A stretch of DNA of 64,000 nucleotides from Dokdonella immobilis (GCF_900115085.1 NZ_FOVF01000002.1:1-64000); one strand, 5' to 3'. Shown: positions 35,084 through 57,825, numbered from the stretch's first letter. Translations and numbers: made by a program. The notes: generated from the sequence alone by a model not told the origin.

Positions 35084-37363
35084 TCAGTCGAACGAATCCG
35101 CGAACAGCGGATCGGCATTGACCCGCCAGTAGTCGAGCAGGTTCTTCAGTGCCACTGGCATGTTCGTCGCCGGCGCGTGGCCGGCCTGGTCGATCGAGTT
35201 GACGCCGTGGCAACCGCCGCAGGCGCGCACTTCGCCGGGCTTGACCGAAATCCAGTAGCGCTCGCGCACCACCGGCGTGCCGTTCGCCGCGGTCGACTGC
35301 CAGGCCAGCGCGCGCTGGGCCGGCACGATCACCGCCACCGAGCCGTCACTGGCGATCGGCACCGCGCCGGCCGGTGTACCGGCTGCCGGGGTCGGCATCC
35401 ATTGCAGGGCTGCGGCATCGTGCAGCGGTTGGGCCAGCACGCGCCGACCGGGATTCGGCGAGGCGGTGCCGCCGATGCCGCGGATCTGGTCGCCCTGCAG
35501 GAACTGCATGTAGCGGATGTCGTAGAGGATGCCGGCATTGGCCACGGTCTGCACGCCGCCCGGCACGCGCAGGTTGAACGGCTGCTGGTGGTCGGCCTTG
35601 TCGCGCGTGGTGACGTTGCGGCTGACCAGTACGCCGAGTCCGCGTGCGGCGAGGAAGGACTGGAAAGCCTGGAAATCCACACCGGCCGCGGCGAACGCCT
35701 GCGCTTCCGGCGCCTCGGCCGGCAGGTTGCCGGTATCCGGTGGCACGGCGCGCGCGCGCACCTCGACCGGCGAAAGCTCCCAGAGCGGCCCGTTGTAGGT
35801 GACCAGGACATCCGGATCCCACCACGTGACCGACTTGCTGATGCCATTGGTCAGCGCGCCATTCGGGTCGGCGCGCTGATAGCCGCCACCATCGGCGATC
35901 AGGCTGTGGAGACGGAATTTGTAACGCGGGACCGGATTGGCCCGGGTACCCTCATTGGCGGCCCCGCGCGGCTCGGCGACCCAGGCTGCGACCATCTGGC
36001 CGTCCGACAGCGGCAAGGGATTGCGGTAGTGACCGCTGAAGTCGGCGGGCACCGTGCCTGGATAGAAGGTGCTCGTGCTGCGCGGCGTGCGGTAGCCGAC
36101 CAGCATGTCATCGGGATTGGTGGACGGCGAGCCGTTGATCGAGATGATCTGGCCCGAGGCATGCGTGTAGAACTCCGGCGCGTCGATCGCGAAATAACGT
36201 CCCGGGGTGGTTGGGTCCTCGGCGATCTGCAGCCAGTTGTCGACCGAACGGCTGTTGTTGCGCGGCGGTGCCGAGCCGTAGATGTATTCGACCAGGTTCG
36301 GATCGTTCCTCAGGCTCTGGTTGAAGTAGTCGAACAGCTCGTGGCGGCCGACGTGGTTGAGCGTTTCCTCGCCGCTGCCATCCTGGTTCAGCTGCCACGG
36401 AAAGAAGTGGTTGATGCGAAACCCGTAGCTCGCGGCCGTGTCCGAACGGGGCTCCGGAAACACCTCGCTGGCGGTCTGGGTTGCCGCCTGCGCCGATTCC
36501 GACGCCCAGTTGAAGGTGCCGTAGGTACCGGCATCGGCCTGCTGGTCGCGCTGCAAATGGTCCCAGCGCGTGAAGATGATGCGCCCAAAGCTGTCCACCA
36601 GGGGCCGGAACGAGCCGGACGGCGCGTGCTGCAGCAGGCGCAGGCTGCCGCTGGCCGGATCAAGTTTCCACAGGCCGCTGTTGGTGGGGGTCGATTCGTA
36701 TTCGTCCAGTTGCGGGTACAGGTGGCGCTCGCCGTTGCGCGGACGGTCGCTGGTGAAGATGATGCTGCCGTCCGAGGCGTAGGTCGGCTCGACGTTGTTG
36801 GTGTCGATCGGTTGCCCGGGAACCCTGCTGATCACGACCGTCTGGCCGCTGCCGAAGCCGCTGATCTCGTAGAGCTGCCAGTAGCGCGTGATGGTCTGGT
36901 ACTGCTGGGTCGGTGCACCGACGACCATGCTGAAAACGGCTTTGCTGCCGCTGAAGTGGATGGCTGGATCGCGCACCGCGATCGCATTGGCGCCCTGTTG
37001 TCCGCTGTTGCCGTAGCCGGCTTCGGCGGTCAGGTTGCGCAGCGTGCCGTTCGCATAGCGGATCCAGAGATCGCCGCCGCGCGCGGCGCTCTGCACGTCG
37101 CCCATGTGGTTGGCGAACACCGAGCCAACCGTGGCGAAATCGCCGGGCACCGGGACCTGGGTCACGAACATGATCGGGTTCGGCAGGTTCGGTGCGGCCA
37201 CGGCCGCCGTTGCGCAGTGCAGGGCGGTGATCGCCGCCGCGAGGGCCCAGCCCAGCGGATGCCCGGCGCCGAACCGCATCCGGATCGGGTCGAGTGGCCC
37301 CTGATGGCTTGGCGGCGAAGTCCGGGAAAGCGGGCGGAGCGGACGGGGCGATTCGGTACGCAT
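35084..37363 (-). CDS. Secreted HzsA-like c-type haem protein with C-terminal FADSFD tag
   Basis: 759 residues from ATG 37363, preceded by AAGGA; a TTG two codons earlier is less likely. After a long basic leader comes a Sec signal (GWALAAAITALHCATAAVAA). The body contains PD40-like strands (YASDGSIIFTSDRPRNGE) and broad resemblance to the propeller/middle domains seen in hydrazine-synthase-alpha-like proteins, which in heterotrophs have no known hydrazine role. One haem-attachment site, RACGGCHG, sits about 35 residues from the end, so a single c-type haem is expected in the periplasm or outside. The protein ends DPLFADSFD, matching the terminal motif of two other secreted proteins here. Function unknown. 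Confidence 0.75.
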   Translation of the reverse strand: MRTESPRPLRPLSRTSPPSHQGPLDPIRMRFGAGHPLGWALAAAITALHCATAAVAAPNLPNPIMFVTQVPVPGDFATVGSVFANHMGDVQSAARGGDLWIRYANGTLRNLTAEAGYGNSGQQGANAIAVRDPAIHFSGSKAVFSMVVGAPTQQYQTITRYWQLYEISGFGSGQTVVISRVPGQPIDTNNVEPTYASDGSIIFTSDRPRNGERHLYPQLDEYESTPTNSGLWKLDPASGSLRLLQHAPSGSFRPLVDSFGRIIFTRWDHLQRDQQADAGTYGTFNWASESAQAATQTASEVFPEPRSDTAASYGFRINHFFPWQLNQDGSGEETLNHVGRHELFDYFNQSLRNDPNLVEYIYGSAPPRNNSRSVDNWLQIAEDPTTPGRYFAIDAPEFYTHASGQIISINGSPSTNPDDMLVGYRTPRSTSTFYPGTVPADFSGHYRNPLPLSDGQMVAAWVAEPRGAANEGTRANPVPRYKFRLHSLIADGGGYQRADPNGALTNGISKSVTWWDPDVLVTYNGPLWELSPVEVRARAVPPDTGNLPAEAPEAQAFAAAGVDFQAFQSFLAARGLGVLVSRNVTTRDKADHQQPFNLRVPGGVQTVANAGILYDIRYMQFLQGDQIRGIGGTASPNPGRRVLAQPLHDAAALQWMPTPAAGTPAGAVPIASDGSVAVIVPAQRALAWQSTAANGTPVVRERYWISVKPGEVRACGGCHGVNSIDQAGHAPATNMPVALKNLLDYWRVNADPLFADSFD

Positions 37364-37529
37364 GCGCAATTCCTTGGCGAGGGTCTGAACACGTGGCGCA
37401 ATCGAGATGGCTTCTGGACGCCACCCTTATGTCATTGAATCAATCGCCTGGGCGAAGCCTGCCTGCGCGCAGTCCCTTGCTGCGCCAACTTGCAGGCGGC
37501 CATGGTCGCTTGCGCACGGCCCCGATACA

Positions 37530-37543
37530 GTGAACGTGTTCAC
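37530..37543. promoter_or_regulatory. Operator-like dyad between the HzsA-like gene and the ACP operon
   Basis: GTGAAC-GT-GTTCAC, a perfect 6-bp dyad with 2-nt spacer, next to GATACAG in the 344-nt divergent gap 37364-37707. The gap has no supported gene. The regulator is unknown; the call rests on symmetry and position only. Confidence 0.35.
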
Positions 37544-37707
37544 AGCGACCCTGCTGCGGGGAATGGTCCGGAACGCGGCCTGCGCAGGCGCCGCGACCGC
37601 CGGGGGGTGTCGCCCGGACGCGCTTCTGGCACACTGCGCCGCCTGTCCGTCAGCAAGTCCGGCCGGAGCGCCGCAGGGCCCCGGATCGGCTTGCGCCAGA
37701 GTCGTGT

Positions 37708-37971
37708 ATGCAATCCATTGAACAGCGCGTGCGGAAGTTCCTGCGCGAAACCTTCCCGGTCGCGAACGAAACCGAACTGACCGCCGAGCAGAGCCTGCTC
37801 GAATCGGGCGTGCTCGATTCGATCGGCGTGCTCAACCTGATGACCTGGCTCGAGCGCGAGTTCGCCATCTACGTCGAAGACCACGAGGTCGTTCCGGAAA
37901 ACATCGACGGCATCGGCGCGCTGGTGCGCTACGTCGAATCCAAGCGCGCCGAGGCCGGACTGACGGAATGA
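37708..37971 (+). CDS. Acyl carrier protein, exosortase-A cluster type
   Basis: 87 residues from ATG 37708. The phosphopantetheine attachment serine is Ser38 in LLESGVLDSIGVLNL, followed by the typical ACP helices (MTWLEREFAIYVEDHEVVPE). It overlaps the acyl-AMP ligase by 4 nt (ATGA), so carrier and ligase are made together, and the ligase presumably loads this ACP. Free-standing ACPs of this kind accompany the ligase and PLP decarboxylase of exosortase-A exopolysaccharide loci. The group carried is not known; with a non-ribosomal peptide line in the same region it could also feed an acyl or amino-acyl starter there. Confidence 0.88.
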   Translation: MQSIEQRVRKFLRETFPVANETELTAEQSLLESGVLDSIGVLNLMTWLEREFAIYVEDHEVVPENIDGIGALVRYVESKRAEAGLTE

Positions 37972-39536
37972 TCCGTTTCGAGGAGAGCCTGCGCCAGTCG
38001 GCGGAGCGCGATCCGGAGCGCGTCGCCCTGGTCTGCCGCGGCGAGCGCACGAGCTACGCGGAACTGGCTGGCGAGGTCGAACGTTGCGCCGCGCAACTGG
38101 TGGCCGAGGCCGGATTCGCGCGCGGCGAACGCTGCGTGCTGTTCCTCGAAAATCGTCTCGAGACCGCGGTCGGCCTGTTCGGCACGTTGCGCGCCGGCGG
38201 CGTGTTCAGCGTCATCAATCCGACGACCAAGGCCGACAAGCTCGCCTACATATTGAACAACTGCGAAGCCTCGGTGCTGGTCACGCAGGCCTCGCTGCTC
38301 GCGGTCGCGCGCGCGGCCCTGGCCGAAGCGCCGGGCGTGCGCCGTCTGATCGTCGTCGATGCCGAATCGGCCGCCGATGCAATCGGCTGGACCGCGTTCA
38401 TGGCCGGCCAGGCGCCCCTGCTGGCAGCGGCGCCGCGTGGCATCGACATCGACCTCGCCATGCTCGTCTATACCTCCGGTTCGACCGGTCGTCCGAAGGG
38501 CGTGATGATGACCCACCGCAACGTGCTGTTCGCGGCGACGTCGGTCTCCAGCTATCTGCAGATGCGGGGCGAGGATGTCGTCCTCAGCGTGTTGCCGCTG
38601 TCCTTCGACTACGGCCTCTACCAGTTGCTGATGTGCGTGCTGCGGGGTGCGACCCTGGTCCTCGAGAAATCGTTCGCGTTTCCGCAGAAGATCCTGCCGA
38701 TGCTGGCCAGCGAGGGCGTGACCGGATTTCCGCTGGTGCCGACCATGGCCGCGCTGATCGTGCAGTTGCGCAATTTCGATCCGGCCTGGGCGGCCGGCGT
38801 GCGCTTCGTGACGAATACGGCGGCGGCGCTGCCGCCGGCCCACATCGCCCGCCTGCAGTCCCTGTTCGGCCAGGCACGCCTGTACTCGATGTACGGACAA
38901 ACCGAATCCAAGCGCTGTACCTGGCTGCCGCCGGAGCAACTGGCGCGGCGGCCGGACAGCGTGGGCATCGCCATTCCGGGCACCGAGGTCTGGGTCGCCG
39001 ATGACGAAGGCCGTGCGGTCGGGGCGAACGTGGTCGGCGAACTCGTCGTGCGCGGCGGCCATGTCATGCTCGGCTACTGGCGCGATGCCGAGGCGACCGA
39101 TCGCGCGCTGAGGCCGGGCCGCTATCCCGGTGAGCGGGTCCTGCACACGGGCGACTTGTTCCGCATGGACGAGGAAGGCTATTGCTACTTCGTCGGGCGC
39201 AAGGACGACATCCTCAAGTCGCGCGGCGAGAAGGTCAGTCCGAAGGAAATCGAGAACGTCCTCTATGCGATGGAGGGCGTACGCGAGGCGGCGGTCGTCG
39301 GCATCCCGGACGAACTGCTCGGGCATGCGCTGAAGGCGATTCTGGTGCCGGCCGAGGGCGTGCAGCTCGAGGCACGCGAGGTGATCGCCCATTGCCAGGG
39401 CCGGCTCGAGGACTTCATGGTTCCGCGCCTGATCGAATTCCGGGCGTCGCTGCCGAAGACCGCGACCGGCAAGATCCGTCGCGCCGGCCTGCAGGCCGAA
39501 GCCGAGGGCCGCGGATCCGCCGACGAGGAAGCCTGA
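37968..39536 (+). CDS. Acyl-CoA/acyl-AMP ligase, exosortase-A system type
   Basis: 522 residues from ATG 37968. ANL-superfamily adenylating enzyme with intact motifs: the P-loop MLVYTSGSTGRPKGVMMTH, the aromatic LYSMYGQTESKRC, the ribose-binding TGDLFRMDEEGYCYFVGRKD, and the catalytic lysine in LPKTATGKIRR. It activates a carboxylate with ATP and passes it to CoA or a carrier thiol. The closest family I can name is the TIGR03098 ligase of exosortase-A loci (from memory). Coupling to the ACP by a 4-nt overlap argues for loading of that carrier. It is convergent with the PLP decarboxylase gene, with only 17 nt between stops. Confidence 0.88.
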   Translation: MIRFEESLRQSAERDPERVALVCRGERTSYAELAGEVERCAAQLVAEAGFARGERCVLFLENRLETAVGLFGTLRAGGVFSVINPTTKADKLAYILNNCEASVLVTQASLLAVARAALAEAPGVRRLIVVDAESAADAIGWTAFMAGQAPLLAAAPRGIDIDLAMLVYTSGSTGRPKGVMMTHRNVLFAATSVSSYLQMRGEDVVLSVLPLSFDYGLYQLLMCVLRGATLVLEKSFAFPQKILPMLASEGVTGFPLVPTMAALIVQLRNFDPAWAAGVRFVTNTAAALPPAHIARLQSLFGQARLYSMYGQTESKRCTWLPPEQLARRPDSVGIAIPGTEVWVADDEGRAVGANVVGELVVRGGHVMLGYWRDAEATDRALRPGRYPGERVLHTGDLFRMDEEGYCYFVGRKDDILKSRGEKVSPKEIENVLYAMEGVREAAVVGIPDELLGHALKAILVPAEGVQLEAREVIAHCQGRLEDFMVPRLIEFRASLPKTATGKIRRAGLQAEAEGRGSADEEA

Positions 39537-39553
39537 TCCTCCGGGGTGCCGGT

Positions 39554-40810
39554 TCAGACCAGTGCTTCGGCCACGTCCGCATGGCCGAGAAATTCGCGGG
39601 GACTCGCGCTGCGTCCGTAGGCGCCGGACTGGAACACGACGACCAGGTCGCCGACGTCGGCGACCGCGAGTTCGGCGCGATCGGCGAGCAGGTCCAGCGG
39701 CGTGCACAGCGGTCCGACCACGCTGGCCGTTTCGCGCCCGGCGCCGCCGCGATTGATCGCGACCGGATAATTGCGCCGCATGACCTGGCCGAAATTTCCC
39801 GATGCGGCCAGGTGTTGGTGCATGCCGCCGTCGACGACCAGGAAGACCTGGCCACGTGAAACCTTGCGATCGACCACGCGCGTGACATAGAGGCCCGCTT
39901 CGCCGACCAGGTAGCGACCGAGTTCGAGGGCGAGATGCGCAGCGGGCATGTCGCGCCGGGCGCGCTCGACCAGTCGTTCGAGATGGGCGGCCACCGGTTC
40001 GATGTCGAGCGGGGTATCGTTGAGCGTATACGGAATGCCGAAGCCGCCGCCCAGGTTGAGCGTGCGCGGCGCGGCCGGGCAGTGATCGAGCCAGCCGAGC
40101 ACGAGCTCGTAGCTCAAGGTCTGCGCCTCGATGATCGCCGCCGGGCGCAGGTTCTGCGAGCCGGCGTACAGATGGAATCCTTCGAAGGCCAGGCCGCGTG
40201 CGGCGATCGCGGCGAGCATCTCCGGCACGCGTTCGGCGTCGATACCGAACGGTCGGGCGCCGCCGCTCATCTTCATGCCCGAGGCGCGCAGCTCGAACGG
40301 CAGGTTGACGCGCACGGCCACGCGCGCGGGCAGGCCCCAGGCTGCGCTGGCGCTGGCCAGGATGTCGAGTTCGCGAAACGACTCGAGGTTGACGAGGATG
40401 CCGGCGGCGACCGACTGCTGCAGCTCCAGCGCAGACTTGCCCGGTCCGGCGAAGCTGATCCGCGTCGCCGGCATGCCGCTGTCCAGGGCCACGCGCAGTT
40501 CGCCGCGCGAGGCCACGTCGATGCCGTCGACGAGGCCGGCCATATGGCAGACCAGGGCCGGCATCGGATTGGCCTTCATCGCGTAGTGAAGGCGGACTGC
40601 ATCGGGCAGGGTCGCCCGTAGCTGATCGACGCGTGCACCGAGGCGCGCACGATCGTACAGGTAGCACGGCGTGCCGCCGACGCTGTCGACGACTTGCGAG
40701 AGCGGTTGCCCGCCGATCAGCCACTCGCCGCCGGCATTGCGCGGCCACGGTTGCCGGGCAGACCATGCCGCGGCCGGGGCGGCGGGTACGGATTGGGTCG
40801 GGTCGGTCAT
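39554..40810 (-). CDS. PLP-dependent decarboxylase, exosortase-A system type (fold III)
   Basis: 418 residues from ATG 40810 (MTDPTQSVPA); an ATG 36 nt upstream is possible. Alanine-racemase-like fold, Orn/DAP decarboxylase group. PLP lysine is Lys79 in LHYAMKANPMP; HLYAGSQNL, the phosphate-binding GGGFGIPY and the substrate-side ELGRYLVGEAG are intact, and the cross-subunit catalytic Cys lies in VVGPLCTPLDLLA. The family should decarboxylate an amino acid or diamino acid to an amine; TIGR03099 (name from memory) is the exosortase-A-associated branch. The amine could be an exopolysaccharide substituent or a building block for the adjoining peptide line. Confidence 0.85.
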   Translation of the reverse strand: MTDPTQSVPAAPAAAWSARQPWPRNAGGEWLIGGQPLSQVVDSVGGTPCYLYDRARLGARVDQLRATLPDAVRLHYAMKANPMPALVCHMAGLVDGIDVASRGELRVALDSGMPATRISFAGPGKSALELQQSVAAGILVNLESFRELDILASASAAWGLPARVAVRVNLPFELRASGMKMSGGARPFGIDAERVPEMLAAIAARGLAFEGFHLYAGSQNLRPAAIIEAQTLSYELVLGWLDHCPAAPRTLNLGGGFGIPYTLNDTPLDIEPVAAHLERLVERARRDMPAAHLALELGRYLVGEAGLYVTRVVDRKVSRGQVFLVVDGGMHQHLAASGNFGQVMRRNYPVAINRGGAGRETASVVGPLCTPLDLLADRAELAVADVGDLVVVFQSGAYGRSASPREFLGHADVAEALV

Positions 40811-41040
40811 TCGGGCTCGTGCGCCATCGGTTCGTGCATGCGCCAAGGGAGGGTCTGATCAGGTAGCAAAGTCGTCACGTTGCCTGGGCGATTGATGGGT
40901 CAATCAAAAAGGTGGCGCCCTGAAGGCTCTCCACAGGCGCCGCGTGCCTCGTCAAGGCGACCCGCCTTCGCTTCGCCACGCAGCGCCTGTGGAAAACCTT
41001 CCGGACGCCATGACGACCTCGCAACCTGGTCAGACCCACC
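40811..41040. other. Intergenic region with a 10-bp inverted repeat
   Basis: Upstream of the decarboxylase. CCACAGGCGC (40931-40940) and GCGCCTGTGG (40983-40992) are perfect inverted arms 42 nt apart, possibly another repetitive palindrome. No gene is supported here. Confidence 0.5.
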
Positions 41041-41206
41041 CTGGTGTGGTGTCTCACAAATACCATCAAATGATTCCGGCGTCTTTCACGGCGATACTGC
41101 GTTGCTCGTCGTCGCCATAGCGCCCACTATGCCTCCTCCTCGCGCCTTGTCTCGCCATGAAATTCATCCGGAATTTCTTCGCGTTATTTGCGAGACACCC
41201 CACTAG
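41041..41206. repeat. 166-bp full-length imperfect palindrome, copy 2 (MITE/ERIC-like)
   Basis: Same length and ends as the element at 21178-21343: starts CTGGTGTGGTGTCTCACA, ends CCCCACTAG, centre at 41123/41124. About 13 mismatches separate the copies by hand alignment. Small frames inside (for example one starting MKFIRNFF at 41157) are repeat by-products. Confidence 0.9.
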
Positions 41207-41252
41207 TCTAAGCGCTGCGGCCGGTTCCATCGCATCCGGCGCGGCGGCTCGT

Positions 41253-42155
41253 CTACTCGAACCCGTTCGAATACACCGCGTCACCGGACTGGTAGGCGAG
41301 CAACCACAGGATGGCGCCCTCGCTCGGCGACTGCGACCAGCTCACGTTGTAGGTTCCCGCGGCACTGACCTGGCGCACCGCGACGACGCATTGCACGGCG
41401 CTGTTGGGCGGCAGGCTGACGAAGTTCTCGATGATCGAGAAGCCGTTGTTCGGGATCGCGCTGTGCTGGAGTCCGGCCGCGTCGCCCCACCACACCGCGA
41501 CCAGGGTCGCTGGTCCGCTCGTGGTGACGTTGCCGCTGGTCACCAGTGCCGCCGATGCCGGATAGTTCTGCGCGACGGCATGCAAGCCGCCGGATTGTCG
41601 GATCTCGATGAACGGGACCGTGATCTCACCGGACGGCTCGCCGTTCTTGACGATGCTGAGGCGATGCCCGCTGCCGCCGTGCGCCGACGGGACGACATAG
41701 GCCTTGACGTCGAATTGGCCGTTGTAGCCGCGGTAGACGACCGGCGCGCCGAGCGCGGTCCAGGTGTTGCCCTTGTTATCGGTCGGCAGCGCGGTGTTGG
41801 TCGCATAGCCGGCGCTGAACGCGAGCAGCGAGCTGCCCGCCACCTGGGTGTCGATGGCGGGCGTCAGCGCCGTGCTCGGCCCGCTGCCGTCCTCGTGCCA
41901 GAGCAGGACATGGCTGCCGAGCAGCGGCGCCGCGGCTGCCTCAGGCAGGCACGGCAGCGCCGAAGGGTCCTCGCTCGCCTGGCCGGGCGCGAGGCAGGGC
42001 GAGGAATGCAGGCCGATGCCGACGCCGTCGCTGCGCCGGGTCAGCTGGCGCTTGACCATGCCGGCTTTCTCGACCAGCGCAGGCGAGCTCACGACGAGGC
42101 CGCCGACGACCAAAGGCGTGCATAGCCACGCGATGATGCGCCCGACAGCCAGCAT
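41253..42155 (-). CDS. Secreted hypothetical protein with C-terminal YSNGFE tag
   Basis: 300 residues from ATG 42155, with a strong ribosome binding site (GTGGAGGAAA). A signal-like hydrophobic N-terminus (MLAVGRIIAWLCTPLVVGGL) leads into a secreted protein. The body is rich in small polar residues and predicted beta-strands (DNKGNTWTALGAPVVYRGYN, SGPATLVAVWWGD, GTYNVSWSQSPSEG), like a jelly-roll or other beta-sandwich. The sequence ends SGDAVYSNGFE, matching the termini of two other secreted proteins in this window. I know no function. It sits between the second palindromic element and the biosynthetic operon, on the opposite strand. Confidence 0.75.
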   Translation of the reverse strand: MLAVGRIIAWLCTPLVVGGLVVSSPALVEKAGMVKRQLTRRSDGVGIGLHSSPCLAPGQASEDPSALPCLPEAAAAPLLGSHVLLWHEDGSGPSTALTPAIDTQVAGSSLLAFSAGYATNTALPTDNKGNTWTALGAPVVYRGYNGQFDVKAYVVPSAHGGSGHRLSIVKNGEPSGEITVPFIEIRQSGGLHAVAQNYPASAALVTSGNVTTSGPATLVAVWWGDAAGLQHSAIPNNGFSIIENFVSLPPNSAVQCVVAVRQVSAAGTYNVSWSQSPSEGAILWLLAYQSGDAVYSNGFE

Positions 42156-42417
42156 GGGTTTCCTCCACGGGTGAGTGACCGGATGCTACGCGCCCGCATC
42201 GAGGGTTCCAAGCCGCGCGGACCCGCCGGGACCGGCCCCCCGATACCCCCGGGCAGCTTGCCCGCGCGATCTTTCGCCCCGATGACGAGGACCGCCTGCT
42301 TACAAGACCACGGGGCTGGGCTACCATGCTCCGTCTCCGCATACGCATCGAGGCATCGAGCGTATCCGCCGGCGGCAACTCGGGCCTCCACATATTCGAT
42401 CGGGCAGGGAGCACTCC

Positions 42418-43233
42418 TTGGGCGTCCAGCGCAGCAGGATCCGTCGCATCATCAACGAGATCAGCGAACTGCCGGGCCTGAACCTGCTCGCCAGGCCGCT
42501 GTATCGGCGCCGATTCCGCGCCCACCGCCGCGGCAATGCCTACTACGGGGTCTATGCGAGTTTCGAAGCGGCGCGTGCCGACATTCCGCCCGGCCTGCCG
42601 CCCGACTACAACACCGCCGCCGCCGCCGAGCTCTACGAGCAGCGCCTGAGCCGGCTCGAGGCGAGCGACTACCCGGCCCTGTACTGGCTGCAACGCATGC
42701 TCGGCGAAGGCTGCCGGCGCATCGTCGACCTCGGCGGCCATGTCGGGCTGAGCTACTACGCGTTCCAGCCCTACCTGGACTACCCGCGCGACCTGCTCTG
42801 GCAGGTGCACGACGTGCCAGCGGTGATGGAAAAGGGCCGAGCCCTGTGTGCGGAGCGCGGCGAACAGCGCCGCCTCGCCTTCGTCGATCTCGACGCTGTC
42901 GACGGATGCGACGTTCTGATGGCCAAGGGCGCGCTGCAATACCTCGACTATTCCCTGGTCGAGCTGCTCAAGGCGCAGCGCGTGCTGCCGCGCAGGTTGC
43001 TGGTCAACCTGACGCCGATGCATCCAGACCGGAGCTTCTTCACCCTGCAGAATATCGGGGTCGCGGTCTGTCCGTACCGGATCGGCGCCGTTCCCGAGTT
43101 CCTGCACGGGATTCGTGCGTTGGGGTATCGGCTCATCGAGCGTTGGGAGCATCTGGATCGGTCGGTGCAAATTCCCTTTTGTCCCGAATACTCGATTGAC
43201 CGCTATCATGGCATGTGCTTCAGCCTCGAATGA
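42418..43233 (+). CDS. Putative methyltransferase, TIGR04325-like
   Basis: 271 residues from TTG 42418, with AGGGAG just upstream; no better start exists before the conserved region. An N-terminal polar segment precedes a Rossmann methyltransferase core: SAM-binding motif I appears as IVDLGGHVGLSYYAFQPYL near residue 110, with an acidic residue after strand 2 (VHDVPAV) and CDVLMAKGALQYLDYS as the later motif. This matches the TIGR04325 putative methyltransferases (family name from memory) often seen in surface-polysaccharide loci. Here it could methylate the peptide product or the polysaccharide. It is the first gene of the co-directional run that leads into the megasynthases. Confidence 0.78.
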   Translation: MGVQRSRIRRIINEISELPGLNLLARPLYRRRFRAHRRGNAYYGVYASFEAARADIPPGLPPDYNTAAAAELYEQRLSRLEASDYPALYWLQRMLGEGCRRIVDLGGHVGLSYYAFQPYLDYPRDLLWQVHDVPAVMEKGRALCAERGEQRRLAFVDLDAVDGCDVLMAKGALQYLDYSLVELLKAQRVLPRRLLVNLTPMHPDRSFFTLQNIGVAVCPYRIGAVPEFLHGIRALGYRLIERWEHLDRSVQIPFCPEYSIDRYHGMCFSLE

Positions 43234-43477
43234 GTGGACGCGATGGAAAACTTTTGCGCCCGGAGCCGGTCAATTGCAGCAGGGCACTTCGGCGGACAGG
43301 GGCTGATGCTTGCATGGCGTTGCGCTCGACGACCCGGTCCAATCGCTGCGCACGGCCGGCGATGGCGAATCGCGCGGCCAGCCGGTTCACGGTGCGCCGA
43401 TCGAGGCGCATGCAAATCGGTACAGGCGCGATGAACGTGCGTGCGGCTGGGGAGAAATGCGGCATGGGAGCAGGCTC

Positions 43478-44401
43478 ATGAGCGACAAGCGAACAGCTCG
43501 TGTCGACCTGGACTGGGCGAACTTCGATCCCTGGCGCATCCAGGGCTTCCGTCATCGCCTGATGGAGCACCCGCTGTTGCAGCCGGACCAGCTGGTCGCC
43601 CTCGGTGGCCGCCTCGAGGCGCACGGCCGCGTGCGCACGCACAGCAACGCCGTCGACGCCGGCACCTCGTTCAACAATGCCCCGCGCCTGCACCCGAACA
43701 AGCGTTCGGCGACCGACACGCTCGAGCACATCGCCGACGCGAAGGCCTGGATGTCGCTGCTCAACGTGCAGACCGATCCGCTGTACCGGACCCTCGTCGA
43801 CGAGGTCCTCGACGGCATCGCCTCCGACATCGAAGCCCGCGACCCCGGCATGTGCTATCGCGGCGGCTGGATCTTCGTCACCTCGCCGAGTACGGTCACG
43901 CCGTTCCATTTCGACAAGGAACACAATTTCCTTTTCCAGGTCCGCGGCCGCAAGACCGTCTACGTCTGGGACCATCGCGATACCGAGGCGGCCAGCGAAG
44001 CCGCGCGCGACCGCTTCCACGCCTGTCACGAGCGCGACCTGCTGGTCTGGCGCGACGAGCTGCGCGAGCGCGCGCAGAAGTTCGAACTCGAACCGGGCCA
44101 GGGCGCCTACATGCCTTCGACCAGTCCGCACATGGTCGAAAACGGCGCCGAGCCGTCGATCACGATGAGCTTCACCTACTACACCGATGCGACGCGGCGC
44201 GACAGCCTCCTGCATCGCGCGCACTACCGCCTGCGCCAATGGGGCATCGAGGCGCCGGCGGTCGACAGCAACCGTCTGCTCGACGGCTTCCTGCACGCCT
44301 CGTTTCGCTCGATTTCGAATGCACGACTGCTGGTCCGCCGCGTCGCCGGGCGCACGATCCGCTCCGACCGCGCGGCCTACGCGCACTCCGATGTGCACTG
44401 A
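43478..44401 (+). CDS. JmjC/cupin-like Fe(II)/2-oxoglutarate oxygenase
   Basis: 307 residues from ATG 43478, preceded by GGGAGCAGG. The double-stranded beta-helix carries the facial triad HxD..H: His144 and Asp146 in TPFHFDKEHNFLFQV, and His218 in STSPHMVENGAE. The strand FLFQVRGRKTVYVWD is typical of cupin-like JmjC hydroxylases. The C-terminal 80 residues are helical and basic. These enzymes hydroxylate amino-acid side chains using 2-oxoglutarate and O2. Its place 63 nt upstream of the first megasynthase suggests tailoring of a precursor amino acid or carrier-bound residue; the substrate is not predictable. The 244 nt before it show no gene. Confidence 0.83.
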   Translation: MSDKRTARVDLDWANFDPWRIQGFRHRLMEHPLLQPDQLVALGGRLEAHGRVRTHSNAVDAGTSFNNAPRLHPNKRSATDTLEHIADAKAWMSLLNVQTDPLYRTLVDEVLDGIASDIEARDPGMCYRGGWIFVTSPSTVTPFHFDKEHNFLFQVRGRKTVYVWDHRDTEAASEAARDRFHACHERDLLVWRDELRERAQKFELEPGQGAYMPSTSPHMVENGAEPSITMSFTYYTDATRRDSLLHRAHYRLRQWGIEAPAVDSNRLLDGFLHASFRSISNARLLVRRVAGRTIRSDRAAYAHSDVH

Positions 44402-44464
44402 GCGCCCGGCGATGGTATCGGCGCCGCCATCGCCGCCGCTGGCGAGCGGCCGGTGCGTGCCGGC

Positions 44465-57821
<13,357 letters not shown>

Positions 57822-57825
<4 letters not shown>

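Noticed and set aside
37629-37645. Sigma-54-like promoter (TGGCAC...GC) upstream of the ACP operon
   Set aside because: The spacing between the GG and GC elements is one nucleotide off the strict GG-N10-GC rule and the -12 TTGC is poor.
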